Shown here piece by piece: positions 33,369 to 42,037 of a DNA stretch of 56,870 bases. The stretch is from assembly GCA_964352715.1 (NCBI GenBank), contig CAYGSU010000018.1, positions 1-56,870 of the forward strand. Direction: 5' to 3'. Positions within the stretch are counted from its first letter, which is position 1; each line of letters starts with the position of its first letter. The notes beneath the pieces are model-generated. The model had not been told where the DNA came from and did no database searches. It worked only from the letters and a program-made list of their open reading frames with translations. Source of the DNA: JAVKBW01 sp964352715. Lineage in GTDB: Bacteria; Pseudomonadota; Alphaproteobacteria; UBA8366; Aestuariispiraceae. Made by a program: the position numbers and the translations under genes.

Positions 33369-35048
33369 ATGGCGACCTATCAGTACGTTTACGGCATGCG
33401 GCAGCTTTCCAAAAGCTATCCGGGCGGCAAGGAAGTTCTGAAGAACATCACATTGCAGTTTCTGCCGGGCGCGAAAATCGGCGTACTCGGCTATAACGGC
33501 GCGGGTAAGTCGACCCTGCTGCGCATCATGGCCGGGGTGGATACCGAGTATAACGGCGAGGCCTGGTCAGCGGACGGCATCAAGATCGGCTACTTGCAGC
33601 AGGAGCCGGAGCTGGATGAAAGCCGTAGCGTGGCTGAAAACGTCATGGACGGTATGGGCGAGATCAAGCAGATCGTCGACCGCTTCAACGAGGTATCGAT
33701 GAAGCTGGGCGAAGTAACCGACAATGACGAGATGATGGAACTCATCAACGAACAGTCGGAATTGCAGGAAAAAATCGACGCAGCTGACGCCTGGGATCTG
33801 GATCGTACGGTCGAAATCGCCATGGACGCCTTGCGCTGCCCGCCGGGCGAATCGAAAATCGGCCCGCTTTCCGGCGGTGAAAAACGCCGTGTCGCGCTGT
33901 GCAAGCTGTTGCTGTCGGCGCCCGACATGCTGCTGCTTGATGAACCGACCAACCATCTTGATGCGGAATCGGTGGCCTGGCTGCAGAAATTCCTCGGCGA
34001 CTATGCCGGAACCGTCGTTATGGTCACCCACGACCGTTACTTCCTGGACAATGTAACGGGCTGGATTCTGGAACTCGACCGAGGTCGGGGCATTCCCTAC
34101 GAAGGCAACTACACGTCTTGGCTCGAACAGAAGGAAAAGCGGCTCAAGCAGGAAGGCCGCGAGGAAGCGGCGCGTATGCGCACCATCGCCAGCGAACGCG
34201 AATGGGTTGGCCAGAGCCAGCGCGCCCGCCAGGCGAAATCGAAAGCCCGTATCAGGGCCTACGAGGAGCTGCTGCAGCAGGCGGCGGATACCACGCCTGA
34301 AACAGCGCAGATCGTCATTCCGGCCGGACCGCGCCTCGGCGATCTGGTGATCGAGGCGACCAATGTGCGAAAGGCCTTCGGCAACAAGCTTCTGATCGAC
34401 GATCTGTCGTTCAAGCTGCCGCCGGGTGGCATTGTCGGCATCATCGGGCCGAACGGCGCCGGTAAGACGACCCTGTTCCGCATGATCACCGGCGGCGAAA
34501 CGCCGGATGCGGGCGAATTGCGGCTCGGCGATACGGTCAAGCTCGGCTATGTCGATCAGAGCCGCGACAGCCTGGCGGCAAACGCAACGGTGTGGGAAGA
34601 GATATCCGACGGTCTGGACATGATCGAACTGGGCAAGCGCAAGACTCCGTCGCGCGCCTATGTCGGGGCATTCAACTTCAAAGGCGCCGACCAGCAGAAG
34701 AAGGTCGGTCAGCTCTCGGGCGGTGAACGCAACAGGGTGCATCTGGCGAAGATGCTGAAATCCGGCGCGAATGTGCTGTTGCTCGACGAACCAACCAACG
34801 ATCTCGATATCGATACCCTGCGCGCGCTGGAAGAGGCCCTGCTGGGCTTCGCCGGCTGTGCGGTGGTGATCAGCCATGACCGCTGGTTCCTTGACCGTAT
34901 CGCGACCCATATTCTGGCATTCGAAGGCGACAGCCAGGTGGTCTGGTTTGAAGGCAACTACGAAGACTACGAAGCCGACAAGATTGCCCGGCTGGGGGCG
35001 GAGGCAGCGCAGCCGCACCGCATCAAATATCGGCCGCTGCGGACCTGA
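33369..35048 (+). CDS. ettA: Energy-dependent translational throttle protein EttA (ABC-F)
   Basis: The 559-residue protein is a soluble ABC-F ATPase with two nucleotide-binding domains and no membrane part. Walker A motifs are GYNGAGKST near residue 40 and GPNGAGKTT near 360; signature motifs are LSGGEKRRV and LSGGERNRV; Walker B segments are MLLLDEPTNHLDAES and VLLLDEPTNDLDIDT. The length and the arm between WSADGIKIGYLQQEP and the signature match E. coli EttA, which binds the ribosomal E site and gates elongation according to ATP/ADP ratio. The true start is ATG 33369 with an AAGGAAAC ribosome site; the open frame extends upstream to 32895 across hspQ but that part is antisense. Confidence 0.95.
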   Translation: MATYQYVYGMRQLSKSYPGGKEVLKNITLQFLPGAKIGVLGYNGAGKSTLLRIMAGVDTEYNGEAWSADGIKIGYLQQEPELDESRSVAENVMDGMGEIKQIVDRFNEVSMKLGEVTDNDEMMELINEQSELQEKIDAADAWDLDRTVEIAMDALRCPPGESKIGPLSGGEKRRVALCKLLLSAPDMLLLDEPTNHLDAESVAWLQKFLGDYAGTVVMVTHDRYFLDNVTGWILELDRGRGIPYEGNYTSWLEQKEKRLKQEGREEAARMRTIASEREWVGQSQRARQAKSKARIRAYEELLQQAADTTPETAQIVIPAGPRLGDLVIEATNVRKAFGNKLLIDDLSFKLPPGGIVGIIGPNGAGKTTLFRMITGGETPDAGELRLGDTVKLGYVDQSRDSLAANATVWEEISDGLDMIELGKRKTPSRAYVGAFNFKGADQQKKVGQLSGGERNRVHLAKMLKSGANVLLLDEPTNDLDIDTLRALEEALLGFAGCAVVISHDRWFLDRIATHILAFEGDSQVVWFEGNYEDYEADKIARLGAEAAQPHRIKYRPLRT

Positions 35049-35050
35049 TT

Positions 35051-35088
35051 CCCTGCCGAGACCAGCGCAGGCTGTGCCGCAGGGTTTT
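35051..35088 (+). terminator. Terminator of ettA
   Basis: CCCTGC (35051-35056) pairs with GCAGGG (35079-35084) and is followed directly by TTTT. The loop is long (22 bases). It lies two bases past the ettA stop and just before the stop of the convergent MFS gene. Confidence 0.5.
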
Positions 35089-36291
35089 CTAGGACCTGAT
35101 GATTTTCTTTGGCGCTTTTCGACGGATCAGCGCGATCATCAGCAGCACGCTGTAGATGATCGCGAAGGACAATGGCAGGGCTTCGGTGCCGAATTGCTTC
35201 ATTGCCCAGCCTGACGTATAGGGGCCGATCGTCGATCCTATGCCCCAGGCGATGCTTGCGCCGGACATCGCGGCGATAAGGGTTGCGCCCTTGAACCGGT
35301 TGCCCATTTCCGTCAGGGCCAGCGTGTAGGTTCCGAAAACAACAGCGCCCAACCCGGCCAGAAACGGATAAACGACCCAGCTGTCGAAATTCACCACCGG
35401 AAACACGAGGCAAAACAGCAACGTTAATACCGTCATGACCGTCAGCATGGATCGTGAATCGAAACGGTCGCCCAGCCACCCCACCAATGGCATGGCTGGA
35501 ATCGCACCTATGAACATAAGGCCGATAAACAGGCCAATCCTGGCATCGTTGAACTCCAGACTGCGGAAATACGCGGGCATCAGCGAATGCGACGCCGCCT
35601 CGAAATACGCCATGGTCAGGATGGCGAAGGTCAGGGTCGGGATAAGGGCCGCCACTTTCGGCAGGTTTACGATCGATTGCGACAGGGTCAGATGGTCGCT
35701 GGGCTTTACATCCTTGCCGGACAACGGCCAGACCGAAAGTGCGCAGATAACCAGAACACCGGAACAGATTGCAAAAGGCAGAACGGAATCGATGCCGACA
35801 AGGCCGACCGTGAACGGGCCGGCGGCAAACCCGCCCGCTGTCACCATGGCGTAAATTCCCATCACCCGGCCGCGATACCTGTCTTCCGACAATTCGTTCA
35901 GCCAGGCTTCGCCGCCTACAAAAATACCTGTCACCAGAAAACCCATGCCAAACCGCGCGATGCACCAGAACACATACGAATCGAACACCGGCAGCAGGAT
36001 GATCAGCACCGCCGAACCAAGCGCGGAGGCGATAACCAGCTTACGGTAGCCGATCCATCCCGCCAGTTTAGGCACCAGCATTGAGGAAACGAATATGCCG
36101 AGACCCGACAAGGTACCGTTCAATCCGATCTGGCTTTCGTTATAGCCGCGCGATTCCAGCACCAGACTGATAACCGTATAGGTCAGGCCCAGCGAATAGG
36201 AAAACCCGCTGATCGTTATGGTGATCAGGGCAAGAGGCCAAACCTGTGCGCGGGGAATGGTCGTCGATTCGGGGTAGGCTTCATTACTCAT
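35089..36291 (-). CDS. Major facilitator superfamily transporter
   Basis: The 400-residue protein has about twelve membrane spans. The MFS loop-2/3 motif is recognisable (GWIGYRKLVIASALGS near residue 79), and the central loop is followed by a second half with VGWLGDRFDSRSMLTVMTVLT near 269. ARFGMGFLVTGIFVGGEAWLNEL near residue 112 resembles the YcaD-like group. Substrate is unknown. It is divergent from the SAF-domain oxidoreductase gene at 36402 (110-bp gap), and with the GntR regulator beyond may belong to one catabolic unit. Confidence 0.88.
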   Translation of the reverse strand: MSNEAYPESTTIPRAQVWPLALITITISGFSYSLGLTYTVISLVLESRGYNESQIGLNGTLSGLGIFVSSMLVPKLAGWIGYRKLVIASALGSAVLIILLPVFDSYVFWCIARFGMGFLVTGIFVGGEAWLNELSEDRYRGRVMGIYAMVTAGGFAAGPFTVGLVGIDSVLPFAICSGVLVICALSVWPLSGKDVKPSDHLTLSQSIVNLPKVAALIPTLTFAILTMAYFEAASHSLMPAYFRSLEFNDARIGLFIGLMFIGAIPAMPLVGWLGDRFDSRSMLTVMTVLTLLFCLVFPVVNFDSWVVYPFLAGLGAVVFGTYTLALTEMGNRFKGATLIAAMSGASIAWGIGSTIGPYTSGWAMKQFGTEALPLSFAIIYSVLLMIALIRRKAPKKIIRS

Positions 36292-36401
36292 TGGTCTGCG
36301 GTATCACGGCAAATTGAAAGACGCCAATCAAATCGTATCGTGAGTTTGACGATCATACTTTCTCCCCCTAGCTTCTTGGCCGAATTGAAAAGGAAAACGG
36401 A

Positions 36402-37715
36402 ATGTATCTTTACCAGGAATTGCTTCAAAGGGCGGAAACCGGCACGCCGGTGCGCGTTGCGCTGATTGGCGCCGGCAAATTCGGCACCATGTTTCTGTCG
36501 CAGGCGCCGACCACGCCGGGCGTGAAAGTCAGCGCGATCATCGATCTGAGCCCCGATCGGGCGAAGGCCGCCTGCAAATCGGTCGGATGGAGCGACGAGA
36601 GGATAGCAGCGACGCTGATCTCGGACGATGCGGAAAAAACCCTGCAACGGGATGATATCGATGTGGTGATCGAGGCCACAGGCCTGCCGTCTGTCGGCAT
36701 CAGCCACGCCCGCATGGCGTTTGCCAACGGCAAGCATATCGTGATGGTGAATGTCGAGGCTGACGTCCTGGCCGGCCCGTTGCTGGCAGAGGAAGCGAAA
36801 AGCGCCGGCGTCGTGTATTCGATGGCCTATGGCGATCAACCGGCCCTGATCTGCGAAATGGTCGAATGGGCGCGGTCCTGCGGGTTTTCTGTCATCGCGG
36901 CGGGCAAGGGCACGAAGTACCTGCCGGTTTATACAGCGTCGACCCCCGATACGGTGTGGGACTATTACGGTCTCACAGCCGAACAGGCCGCCGCCGCCGG
37001 CATGAACAGCAAAATGTTCAATTCCTTCCTCGATGGCACCAAGTCGGCGCTGGAAATGGCGGCAGTGGCGAACGCCACCGGCCTCACCCCGCCGGAAGAC
37101 GGATTGTTGTTTCCGCCCTGCGGCACCGACCATCTGGCGCAAATCCTGAAACCCGCTGATGAGGGTGGCGTGCTGGCCGGCAAGGGGATGGTCGAGGTGG
37201 TATCGTGCCTGGAACGCGATGGCAGACCGGTTCACAACGATCTGCGCTGGGGCGTCTATGTTGTGTTTGAAGCGCCGAACGACTACGCGGCTGACTGTTT
37301 CCGGCAGTACGGCATGAACACGGATTCGACGGGCCGGTACTCCGCGATGTACAAGCCGTTTCATCTGATCGGCCTTGAAGTCGGTTATTCCGTTCTATCT
37401 GCGGCGATTGCCGGACGGCCAACCGGTGCGACCCGCGCCTGGAACGGCGATGTTGTCGCGGTAGCCAAACGCGATCTTGCGGCGGGTGAGGTTCTCGACG
37501 GCGAAGGCGGTGAAACAGTGGGCGGCAAGGTGGTGCCATCAGCCCGGTCGCTGCGCGAAAATGCGCTGCCGATTGGTCTGGCGCATGGTCTGAAGGTCAC
37601 GCATGCGGTGCCGGCAGGCCAGACCGTTTCATGGCAGGATGTCGATTTCGATCAGGGCGACGCAACGATTGTCGCCCGCAAGGATATGGAAAGCCGTTTC
37701 GGGCCGGACGCCTGA
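36402..37715 (+). CDS. Homoserine-dehydrogenase-like NAD(P)-dependent oxidoreductase with C-terminal SAF domain
   Basis: The 437-residue protein has a Rossmann domain at the N-terminus (VRVALIGAGKFGTMFLSQA near residue 17, DVVIEATG near 88, HIVMVNVEADVLAGPLLAEEA near 110) related to homoserine dehydrogenase. A central domain holds AAGKGTKYLP and LFPPCGTDHLAQIL. The C-terminal 110 residues (from DVVAVAKRDLAAGEVLDGEGG) form a SAF/antifreeze-like domain, which often leads to misannotation as flagellar FlgA. Relatives act in catabolism of four-carbon and branched sugar acids. The exact substrate is not assignable. A GntR/FCD regulator is convergent 7 bp away and an MFS transporter is divergent, which supports a small catabolic unit. 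Confidence 0.75.
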   Translation: MYLYQELLQRAETGTPVRVALIGAGKFGTMFLSQAPTTPGVKVSAIIDLSPDRAKAACKSVGWSDERIAATLISDDAEKTLQRDDIDVVIEATGLPSVGISHARMAFANGKHIVMVNVEADVLAGPLLAEEAKSAGVVYSMAYGDQPALICEMVEWARSCGFSVIAAGKGTKYLPVYTASTPDTVWDYYGLTAEQAAAAGMNSKMFNSFLDGTKSALEMAAVANATGLTPPEDGLLFPPCGTDHLAQILKPADEGGVLAGKGMVEVVSCLERDGRPVHNDLRWGVYVVFEAPNDYAADCFRQYGMNTDSTGRYSAMYKPFHLIGLEVGYSVLSAAIAGRPTGATRAWNGDVVAVAKRDLAAGEVLDGEGGETVGGKVVPSARSLRENALPIGLAHGLKVTHAVPAGQTVSWQDVDFDQGDATIVARKDMESRFGPDA

Positions 37716-37736
37716 GCGGGTTCTATTCCGCCAGGC
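37710..37736. terminator. Hairpin across the convergent stops of the oxidoreductase and GntR genes
   Basis: GCCTG (37710-37714) and CAGGC (37732-37736) flank an inner GCGG/CCGC stem with an eight-base loop. The structure covers both stop codons of the convergent pair. No T-run; moderate strength. Confidence 0.4.
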
Positions 37737-38436
37737 CTGCGTCGATATAGTGCTGGCGGACCCATTTGAGATGGGCGCGCATGGCGGCTTCCGCCGCGTC
37801 CGGGTCATGCGCCGCAATCGCGGCGGCGACGGCTTCGTGTTGCATCAGAATGGCCGCATCGTGTTCGGCCTTGCCGAACAGTTCGAAGCGGTGATAGGTC
37901 AGCATTTCCAGAAGCGTCGTGCGGATAATGCCCAGCAGGTGGCGGTAGACCGGGCTGCCGGATGCCCGCGCGATGGACAGGTGAAAGTTGAAATCGGCTT
38001 TAGCCTTGTTTTCGCGGCCGTCACGCATTTTCCCAATTTCGTCATAGATCGCCGCAATGTCCAGTTTGTCGGCTTTCTGTGCGGCTCGTCGCGCTGCCCA
38101 GACTTCCAGTGCGCTTCGCAGGTCGACCAGATCGGCAAGGCTTGCCCGGTCCACTCTGGCGAGAGCCAGCAGGGCGGGGTCCCCGCTGCCGATCCTCGGG
38201 GCGGCGACCGATGTTCCGCCACCCTGAACCGACTGCAACAGCCCCTGGGCCTTCAATTTCTGCAAACCTGCGCGAACTGAAACCCGGCTGACGCCCATAT
38301 CTTCCGAAAGCCGTCGTTCAGCCGGCAGGCGGGCGCCCGGCGCGAGTTCGCCGGAAACGATCTGGCGCAGGATTTTCGCGGCAACCTTGTCCGAAAGGGT
38401 TTCGCGCCCGGATGAGCCCCCGTGATCCGCTTCCAT
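37723..38436 (-). CDS. GntR-family regulator, FadR/FCD type
   Basis: The 237-residue protein has a GntR winged helix (LSDKVAAKILRQIVSGELAPGARLPAERRLSEDMGVSRVSVRAGLQKLKAQGLLQSVQGGGTSV) and an FCD effector domain of six helices with metal-site residues typical of the family (DFNFHLSIARASGSPVYRHLL, and a late AHDPDAAEAAMRAHLKW). FCD regulators usually bind organic acids and repress nearby catabolic genes. Its likely target is the convergent SAF-domain oxidoreductase and the MFS transporter, by location only. Confidence 0.92.
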   Translation of the reverse strand: MEADHGGSSGRETLSDKVAAKILRQIVSGELAPGARLPAERRLSEDMGVSRVSVRAGLQKLKAQGLLQSVQGGGTSVAAPRIGSGDPALLALARVDRASLADLVDLRSALEVWAARRAAQKADKLDIAAIYDEIGKMRDGRENKAKADFNFHLSIARASGSPVYRHLLGIIRTTLLEMLTYHRFELFGKAEHDAAILMQHEAVAAAIAAHDPDAAEAAMRAHLKWVRQHYIDAGLAE

Positions 38437-38531
38437 TTTCCGTCCCTAAAACCTGTGTTCCTGTCGGGATGTCTGGTCTGGCCGCCGCGGTTGACGGGCC
38501 TCCTGGCAGGAATTGCGTTTTCAGCGAAAGA

Positions 38532-39053
38532 TCATGCTGCACGGTCGGCGCGGATTAGTAACCATACCCGCGCGACAGCATTTGTGCTGACACCGACAAC
38601 TTCCGCCGTGCGACGAAGGCTGCAGCCATCGCGCAGCAATGCGGCGATCAGCCTGAATTCGTCCTGCTTGCCGGGAATGTATCGGCGGGGCGCCGCGGGT
38701 GCGATACGGGCGGGTTTCACGTCTTCTTCCGCCAGACCGCGCCGCATGGCTTCCTGCTTCGCCATCATGTAACGATACTTTTCGGACTGTTCATAGGCTT
38801 CCGTCATCCGAACCATACTGGCGGCCCAGGCCATGGTTTCCTGACGCTGCGCCTGTCGTTCGTCATACGATGGCTGACCAACATGGTCGAACACTTCATC
38901 GATGGCTTCGGCCAGGGTCATGCCGACGGATTCGGCGATCCGCTCGGCAGCCTTCGTTGCCGCCGCCTTCTCACCGTCGAACGTGGCGGAACGCATGACG
39001 CTGACCACCTTGCGGAGGCGTTCGCGGTCCTGTTCCGAGATCGGCGTGGTCAT
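38532..39053 (-). CDS. Uncharacterised protein with DUF2786-like N-terminus and C-terminal helix-turn-helix
   Basis: The 173-residue, highly charged protein starts with RERLRKVVSVMRSATFDGEKAAATKAAERIAESVGM, which resembles the DUF2786 helical repeat. A helical middle follows (residues 60-110, rich in Glu, Gln, Arg and Met). The last 45 residues, EFRLIAALLRDGCSLRRTAEVVGVSTNAVARVWLL, form a convincing resolvase/LuxR-like helix-turn-helix. It may bind DNA, but no target or role is known. It stands alone between the GntR gene and the amidohydrolase gene, with 95 and 105 bp gaps. Confidence 0.65.
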   Translation of the reverse strand: MTTPISEQDRERLRKVVSVMRSATFDGEKAAATKAAERIAESVGMTLAEAIDEVFDHVGQPSYDERQAQRQETMAWAASMVRMTEAYEQSEKYRYMMAKQEAMRRGLAEEDVKPARIAPAAPRRYIPGKQDEFRLIAALLRDGCSLRRTAEVVGVSTNAVARVWLLIRADRAA

Positions 39054-39158
39054 AGCAGGCAGTCCCTTGCAAAAGGCGTATCAAAAGTCATGATAACCGG
39101 GAGTCGAGACCGGGTGTACCCGTTTCGGCAGAAGAATTCAAAGTATTGAGGGTAATCG

Positions 39159-40028
39159 ATGAACGAGGCGTCGGTTTCTAAGACTGCAACCCGGTGGCCG
39201 CAGGCGCAAATGCAGCACGATGGACTGCTTGGCGAAGATGAACCGGGACCGTTCGTTTCGATCAACCCGGAAGGAATGGCGCCGGGCGTTATCGTCTGTG
39301 ACCACGCCAGCAACGCAGTGCCCCGGTCGCTTGATGACCTGGGGCTGAAAGATGACACGCTCACCCGGCACATTGCTTTCGATATCGGTGCGGCCGGCGT
39401 GGCGGCGCGGCTCAGCGAAAGTCTCGACATGCCGGCGGTTCTGGCCGGATATTCGCGTCTTGTGATCGACCTGAACCGCCCGGTCGATGATTTCACCTGT
39501 ATCCGCGAAATCAGCGATGGCGTGGTCATACCGGGCAACCGGCGGCTTTCCGACCAAGCGCGGCGGCTGCGCGAAAGCGCCCTGCACGACGCCTATCATG
39601 CTGAACTGACACGCACGATTGCCGCCAAGCGCCGGCATGTCGATGCGCCGGCGATCATTTCCGTTCATTCCTGTACCGACCAGATGCGTGGCCGCAAGCG
39701 GCCCTGGCATATCGGTGTTCTGTTCAATAAAGATGACCGCCTGTCGGCCTCGGTGATTCGTCTGTTGCGGGCGCAAAATCCCGATCTGACGATCGGTGAA
39801 AACCAGCCGTATTCCGGCCTCGACGCCTATGGTTTCACCATTGAAACACACGCCCTGCCGGCCGGTCTGCCGAATGTGCTGTTCGAGGTACGGCAGGATA
39901 TGATTGCCGATCCTGCGGGTCAGAGCCGGTTTGCCGAAATTCTTTCCCGGGCGTTGACCCCGGCATTGGCCGAACCCGGTCAGTTAAGCCTGTTCCATCC
40001 TTTGTCAGCGAAAAAAGGGCTTCCATGA
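39159..40028 (+). CDS. N-formylglutamate amidohydrolase family protein
   Basis: The 289-residue protein matches PF05013: PGVIVCDHASNAVPRSLDDLGL near residue 42, HIAFDIGAAGVA, SRLVIDLNRPVDD near 99, IISVHSCTDQ near 166 and an FEVRQDMI segment near 244. His and Glu residues in these motifs bind the catalytic zinc. The named activity is hydrolysis of N-formyl-L-glutamate in histidine breakdown, but no hut genes are nearby, so this paralogue may act on another N-acyl amino acid. Its stop overlaps the start of the carboxylate-amine ligase by four bases, so the pair is translationally coupled. Confidence 0.9.
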   Translation: MNEASVSKTATRWPQAQMQHDGLLGEDEPGPFVSINPEGMAPGVIVCDHASNAVPRSLDDLGLKDDTLTRHIAFDIGAAGVAARLSESLDMPAVLAGYSRLVIDLNRPVDDFTCIREISDGVVIPGNRRLSDQARRLRESALHDAYHAELTRTIAAKRRHVDAPAIISVHSCTDQMRGRKRPWHIGVLFNKDDRLSASVIRLLRAQNPDLTIGENQPYSGLDAYGFTIETHALPAGLPNVLFEVRQDMIADPAGQSRFAEILSRALTPALAEPGQLSLFHPLSAKKGLP

Positions 40029-41176
40029 CCGACACGCCTGAAACCCTGACCATGGGGATCGAAGAGGAATATCTTCTGGTCGACCCGGAAACCCGGCAAT
40101 TGCCGTCAGACGCCAAACGCCGGGAAGCGGTGATCGACCGGGTGACGGATCTGGTAGACGACAGTATCGGCTTCGCCACGCCGGAATTTCTGTCGGTGCA
40201 GGTCGAGGTCGGCACGTCGGTCTGCAAGTCGGTGAAGGAGACCCGCAAGAATCTTGGTGCGCTGCGGCGCGCCGTGGCCCAGGCGGCCGGCGAATACGGC
40301 CTTGCACCGATCGCCTCGTCGACCCATCCGATGGCGAACTGGCGTGATATCGCCCATACCGACAAGGAACGCTATAACCTGCTGGCCAATGACATGCAGA
40401 CGGTTGCCCATCGTCTGCTGATTTGCGGCATGCATGTGCATGTGGGCATCGAAAGCGACGATTTGCGGGTCGATCTGCTGCCCCAGATCACCTACTTCCT
40501 GCCGCATCTTCTGGCGCTTACCACCTCTTCGCCGTTCTGGTCGGGCAAGGATACCGGCCTGATGTGTTACCGGCTGGCGATTTTCGACGAACTGCCGCGT
40601 ACCGGCCTGCCGGAAAGCTTCGATAGCTGGAGCGAGTATGAACGCCATATCCGCATTCTGACCGATGTCGGGGTGATCGAGGATGCCTCGAAAATCTGGT
40701 GGGATATCCGTCCGCACCATCATTTCCCGACACTGGAAATGCGGATCAGCGATATCTGCACGAATATCGAAGACGGCATTGCTGTCGCAGCCCTGTATGC
40801 GGGTTTGATTTCGATGCTGATCCGCCTGCGGCGGGCCAACCAGAAATGGCGTGAATACTCGAACATGCTGATTGTCGAAAATCGTTGGCGGGCGCAGCGC
40901 TACGGCATGGATGGCGGGCTGATCGATTTCGGTTGCGGCCGCATCACTCCATATCCCGATCTGCTGGAGGAACTCTTCAACCTGTGCCAGGAGGACTTTC
41001 AGCGGCTGGATTGTATGGATGAAGCCGCGCGGGCGCGCACCATCGTTTCGGAAGGCACCAGCGCCCATCACCAGAAACGCATTTACCAGCGCTCAGTCGA
41101 ATCCGGCGCAACCCACGAACAGGCGATGGAAGCCATCGTCGACTGGCTGATCGCTGAAACCGTGCGCGGTCTGTAA
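40025..41176 (+). CDS. Carboxylate-amine ligase, GCS2/YbdK family
   Basis: The 383-residue protein belongs to the glutamate-cysteine ligase family 2 (PF04107): TMGIEEEYLLVDPETRQL near residue 9, LICGMHVHVGIES near 136, SSPFWSGKDTG near 176, RPHHHFPTLEMRISD near 231 and ENRWRAQRYGMDGGLI near 290. It should use ATP to join an amine to a carboxylate; E. coli YbdK has only weak glutamate-cysteine ligase activity, so the real product is unknown. The four-base ATGA overlap with the upstream amidohydrolase indicates tight co-expression; one enzyme makes and the other breaks an amide. DUF1244 follows 71 bp later. Confidence 0.9.
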   Translation: MTDTPETLTMGIEEEYLLVDPETRQLPSDAKRREAVIDRVTDLVDDSIGFATPEFLSVQVEVGTSVCKSVKETRKNLGALRRAVAQAAGEYGLAPIASSTHPMANWRDIAHTDKERYNLLANDMQTVAHRLLICGMHVHVGIESDDLRVDLLPQITYFLPHLLALTTSSPFWSGKDTGLMCYRLAIFDELPRTGLPESFDSWSEYERHIRILTDVGVIEDASKIWWDIRPHHHFPTLEMRISDICTNIEDGIAVAALYAGLISMLIRLRRANQKWREYSNMLIVENRWRAQRYGMDGGLIDFGCGRITPYPDLLEELFNLCQEDFQRLDCMDEAARARTIVSEGTSAHHQKRIYQRSVESGATHEQAMEAIVDWLIAETVRGL

Positions 41177-41247
41177 CCGATACTGGATAATTCGGCATCA
41201 GGCCCCATCTTCAGGACAGGCGACAGTCAGACAAGCCAGGAGGAAAA

Positions 41248-41553
41248 ATGACCGATATCGACCCGAAAACGCAGACCGAACTGGAAGCGGCGGCCTTCCG
41301 CAGGCTGGTCGAGCATCTGCGCGAACGCACCGATGTACAGAATATCGATCTGATGAACCTGTCCGGCTTCTGCCGGAACTGTTTGTCGCGCTGGTATGGA
41401 GAGGCAGCCGCTGAACACGGTATTGACCTCAGCAAGGACGAATCGCGGGAAATCGTCTACGGCATGCCGTTCGACGAGTGGAAAAAACTTTACCAGACCG
41501 AAGCAAGTCAGGATCAGAAGGCGGCGTTCGACGCCAGCCACCCCAAAACCTGA
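41248..41553 (+). CDS. DUF1244 family protein
   Basis: The 101-residue protein matches DUF1244, a short all-helical family of alpha- and gammaproteobacteria: AAAFRRLVEHLRERTDVQNIDLMNLSGFCRNCLSRWYGEAAAEHG, then SREIVYGMPFDEWKKLYQ. The conserved FCRNC pair of cysteines could bind metal or form a disulfide; no biochemical role is established to my knowledge. ATG 41248 has a strong AGGAGG ribosome site. It is co-directional with the amidohydrolase-ligase pair. Confidence 0.9.
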   Translation: MTDIDPKTQTELEAAAFRRLVEHLRERTDVQNIDLMNLSGFCRNCLSRWYGEAAAEHGIDLSKDESREIVYGMPFDEWKKLYQTEASQDQKAAFDASHPKT

Positions 41554-41673
41554 CCCGGGTAAATCCGGCCGCAGCCGCCAGGCTCGGTGACCGTCAACGC
41601 GGTTCTTGCGAGGCCGGTCCGGCGCCGCTAAGGTCCGCCCTCTCGCGCAACACCGACCAGGAAAGCAGACGCC

Positions 41674-42000
41674 ATGTCCGATCTCGCCGACGACCAGATG
41701 ACCGATCCTCCCGCCGATCTCGGGGGCCGTCCGGGCAAGCCGGAAAGCCTGCAGACAACGGGTGCGTCCGGCGTCACTGCCGACCGTTTGCGTTCCTTTG
41801 TCGAGCGCATCGAACGGCTGGAAGAAGAACGCCAGGCACTGGCCGACGACATGAAGGAAATCTATGCCGAGGCCAAGGGTCAGGGCTTCGATGTAAAAAC
41901 CATGCGCAAGATTGTCCGTCTTCGTAAGATGGATACCGACCAGCGTCGCGAGGAAGAAGCCCTGCTGGAAACCTATCTCGCCGCCCTTGGCATGGAATGA
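41674..42000 (+). CDS. gapR: Nucleoid-associated protein GapR (DUF2312)
   Basis: The 108-residue protein matches GapR: DRLRSFVERIERLEEERQALADDMKEIYAEAKGQGFDVKTMRKIVRLRKMDTDQRREEEALLETYLAALG. In Caulobacter GapR forms clamps on overtwisted AT-rich DNA and is essential for replication and chromosome segregation. The conserved core covers residues 35-106; the acidic, Pro-rich N-terminal 30 residues are longer than in Caulobacter. It has its own 120-bp upstream region and a clear terminator. Confidence 0.95.
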   Translation: MSDLADDQMTDPPADLGGRPGKPESLQTTGASGVTADRLRSFVERIERLEEERQALADDMKEIYAEAKGQGFDVKTMRKIVRLRKMDTDQRREEEALLETYLAALGME

Positions 42001-42006
42001 CCGGCT

Positions 42007-42037
42007 GGCGGGTCTGACCCGCCGGGGTTTAATTTTT
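42007..42037 (+). terminator. Intrinsic terminator of gapR
   Basis: A seven-base stem GGCGGGT/ACCCGCC with a three-base loop, seven bases past the gapR stop, is followed by GGGGTTTAATTTTT. The T-run reaches the stop codon of the convergent indolepyruvate oxidoreductase gene. Confidence 0.75.

Noticed and set aside
33567..35018. 483-codon minus-strand frame opposite ettA
   Set aside because: Antisense to a fully conserved ABC-F protein; composition is a mirror of its codon bias.
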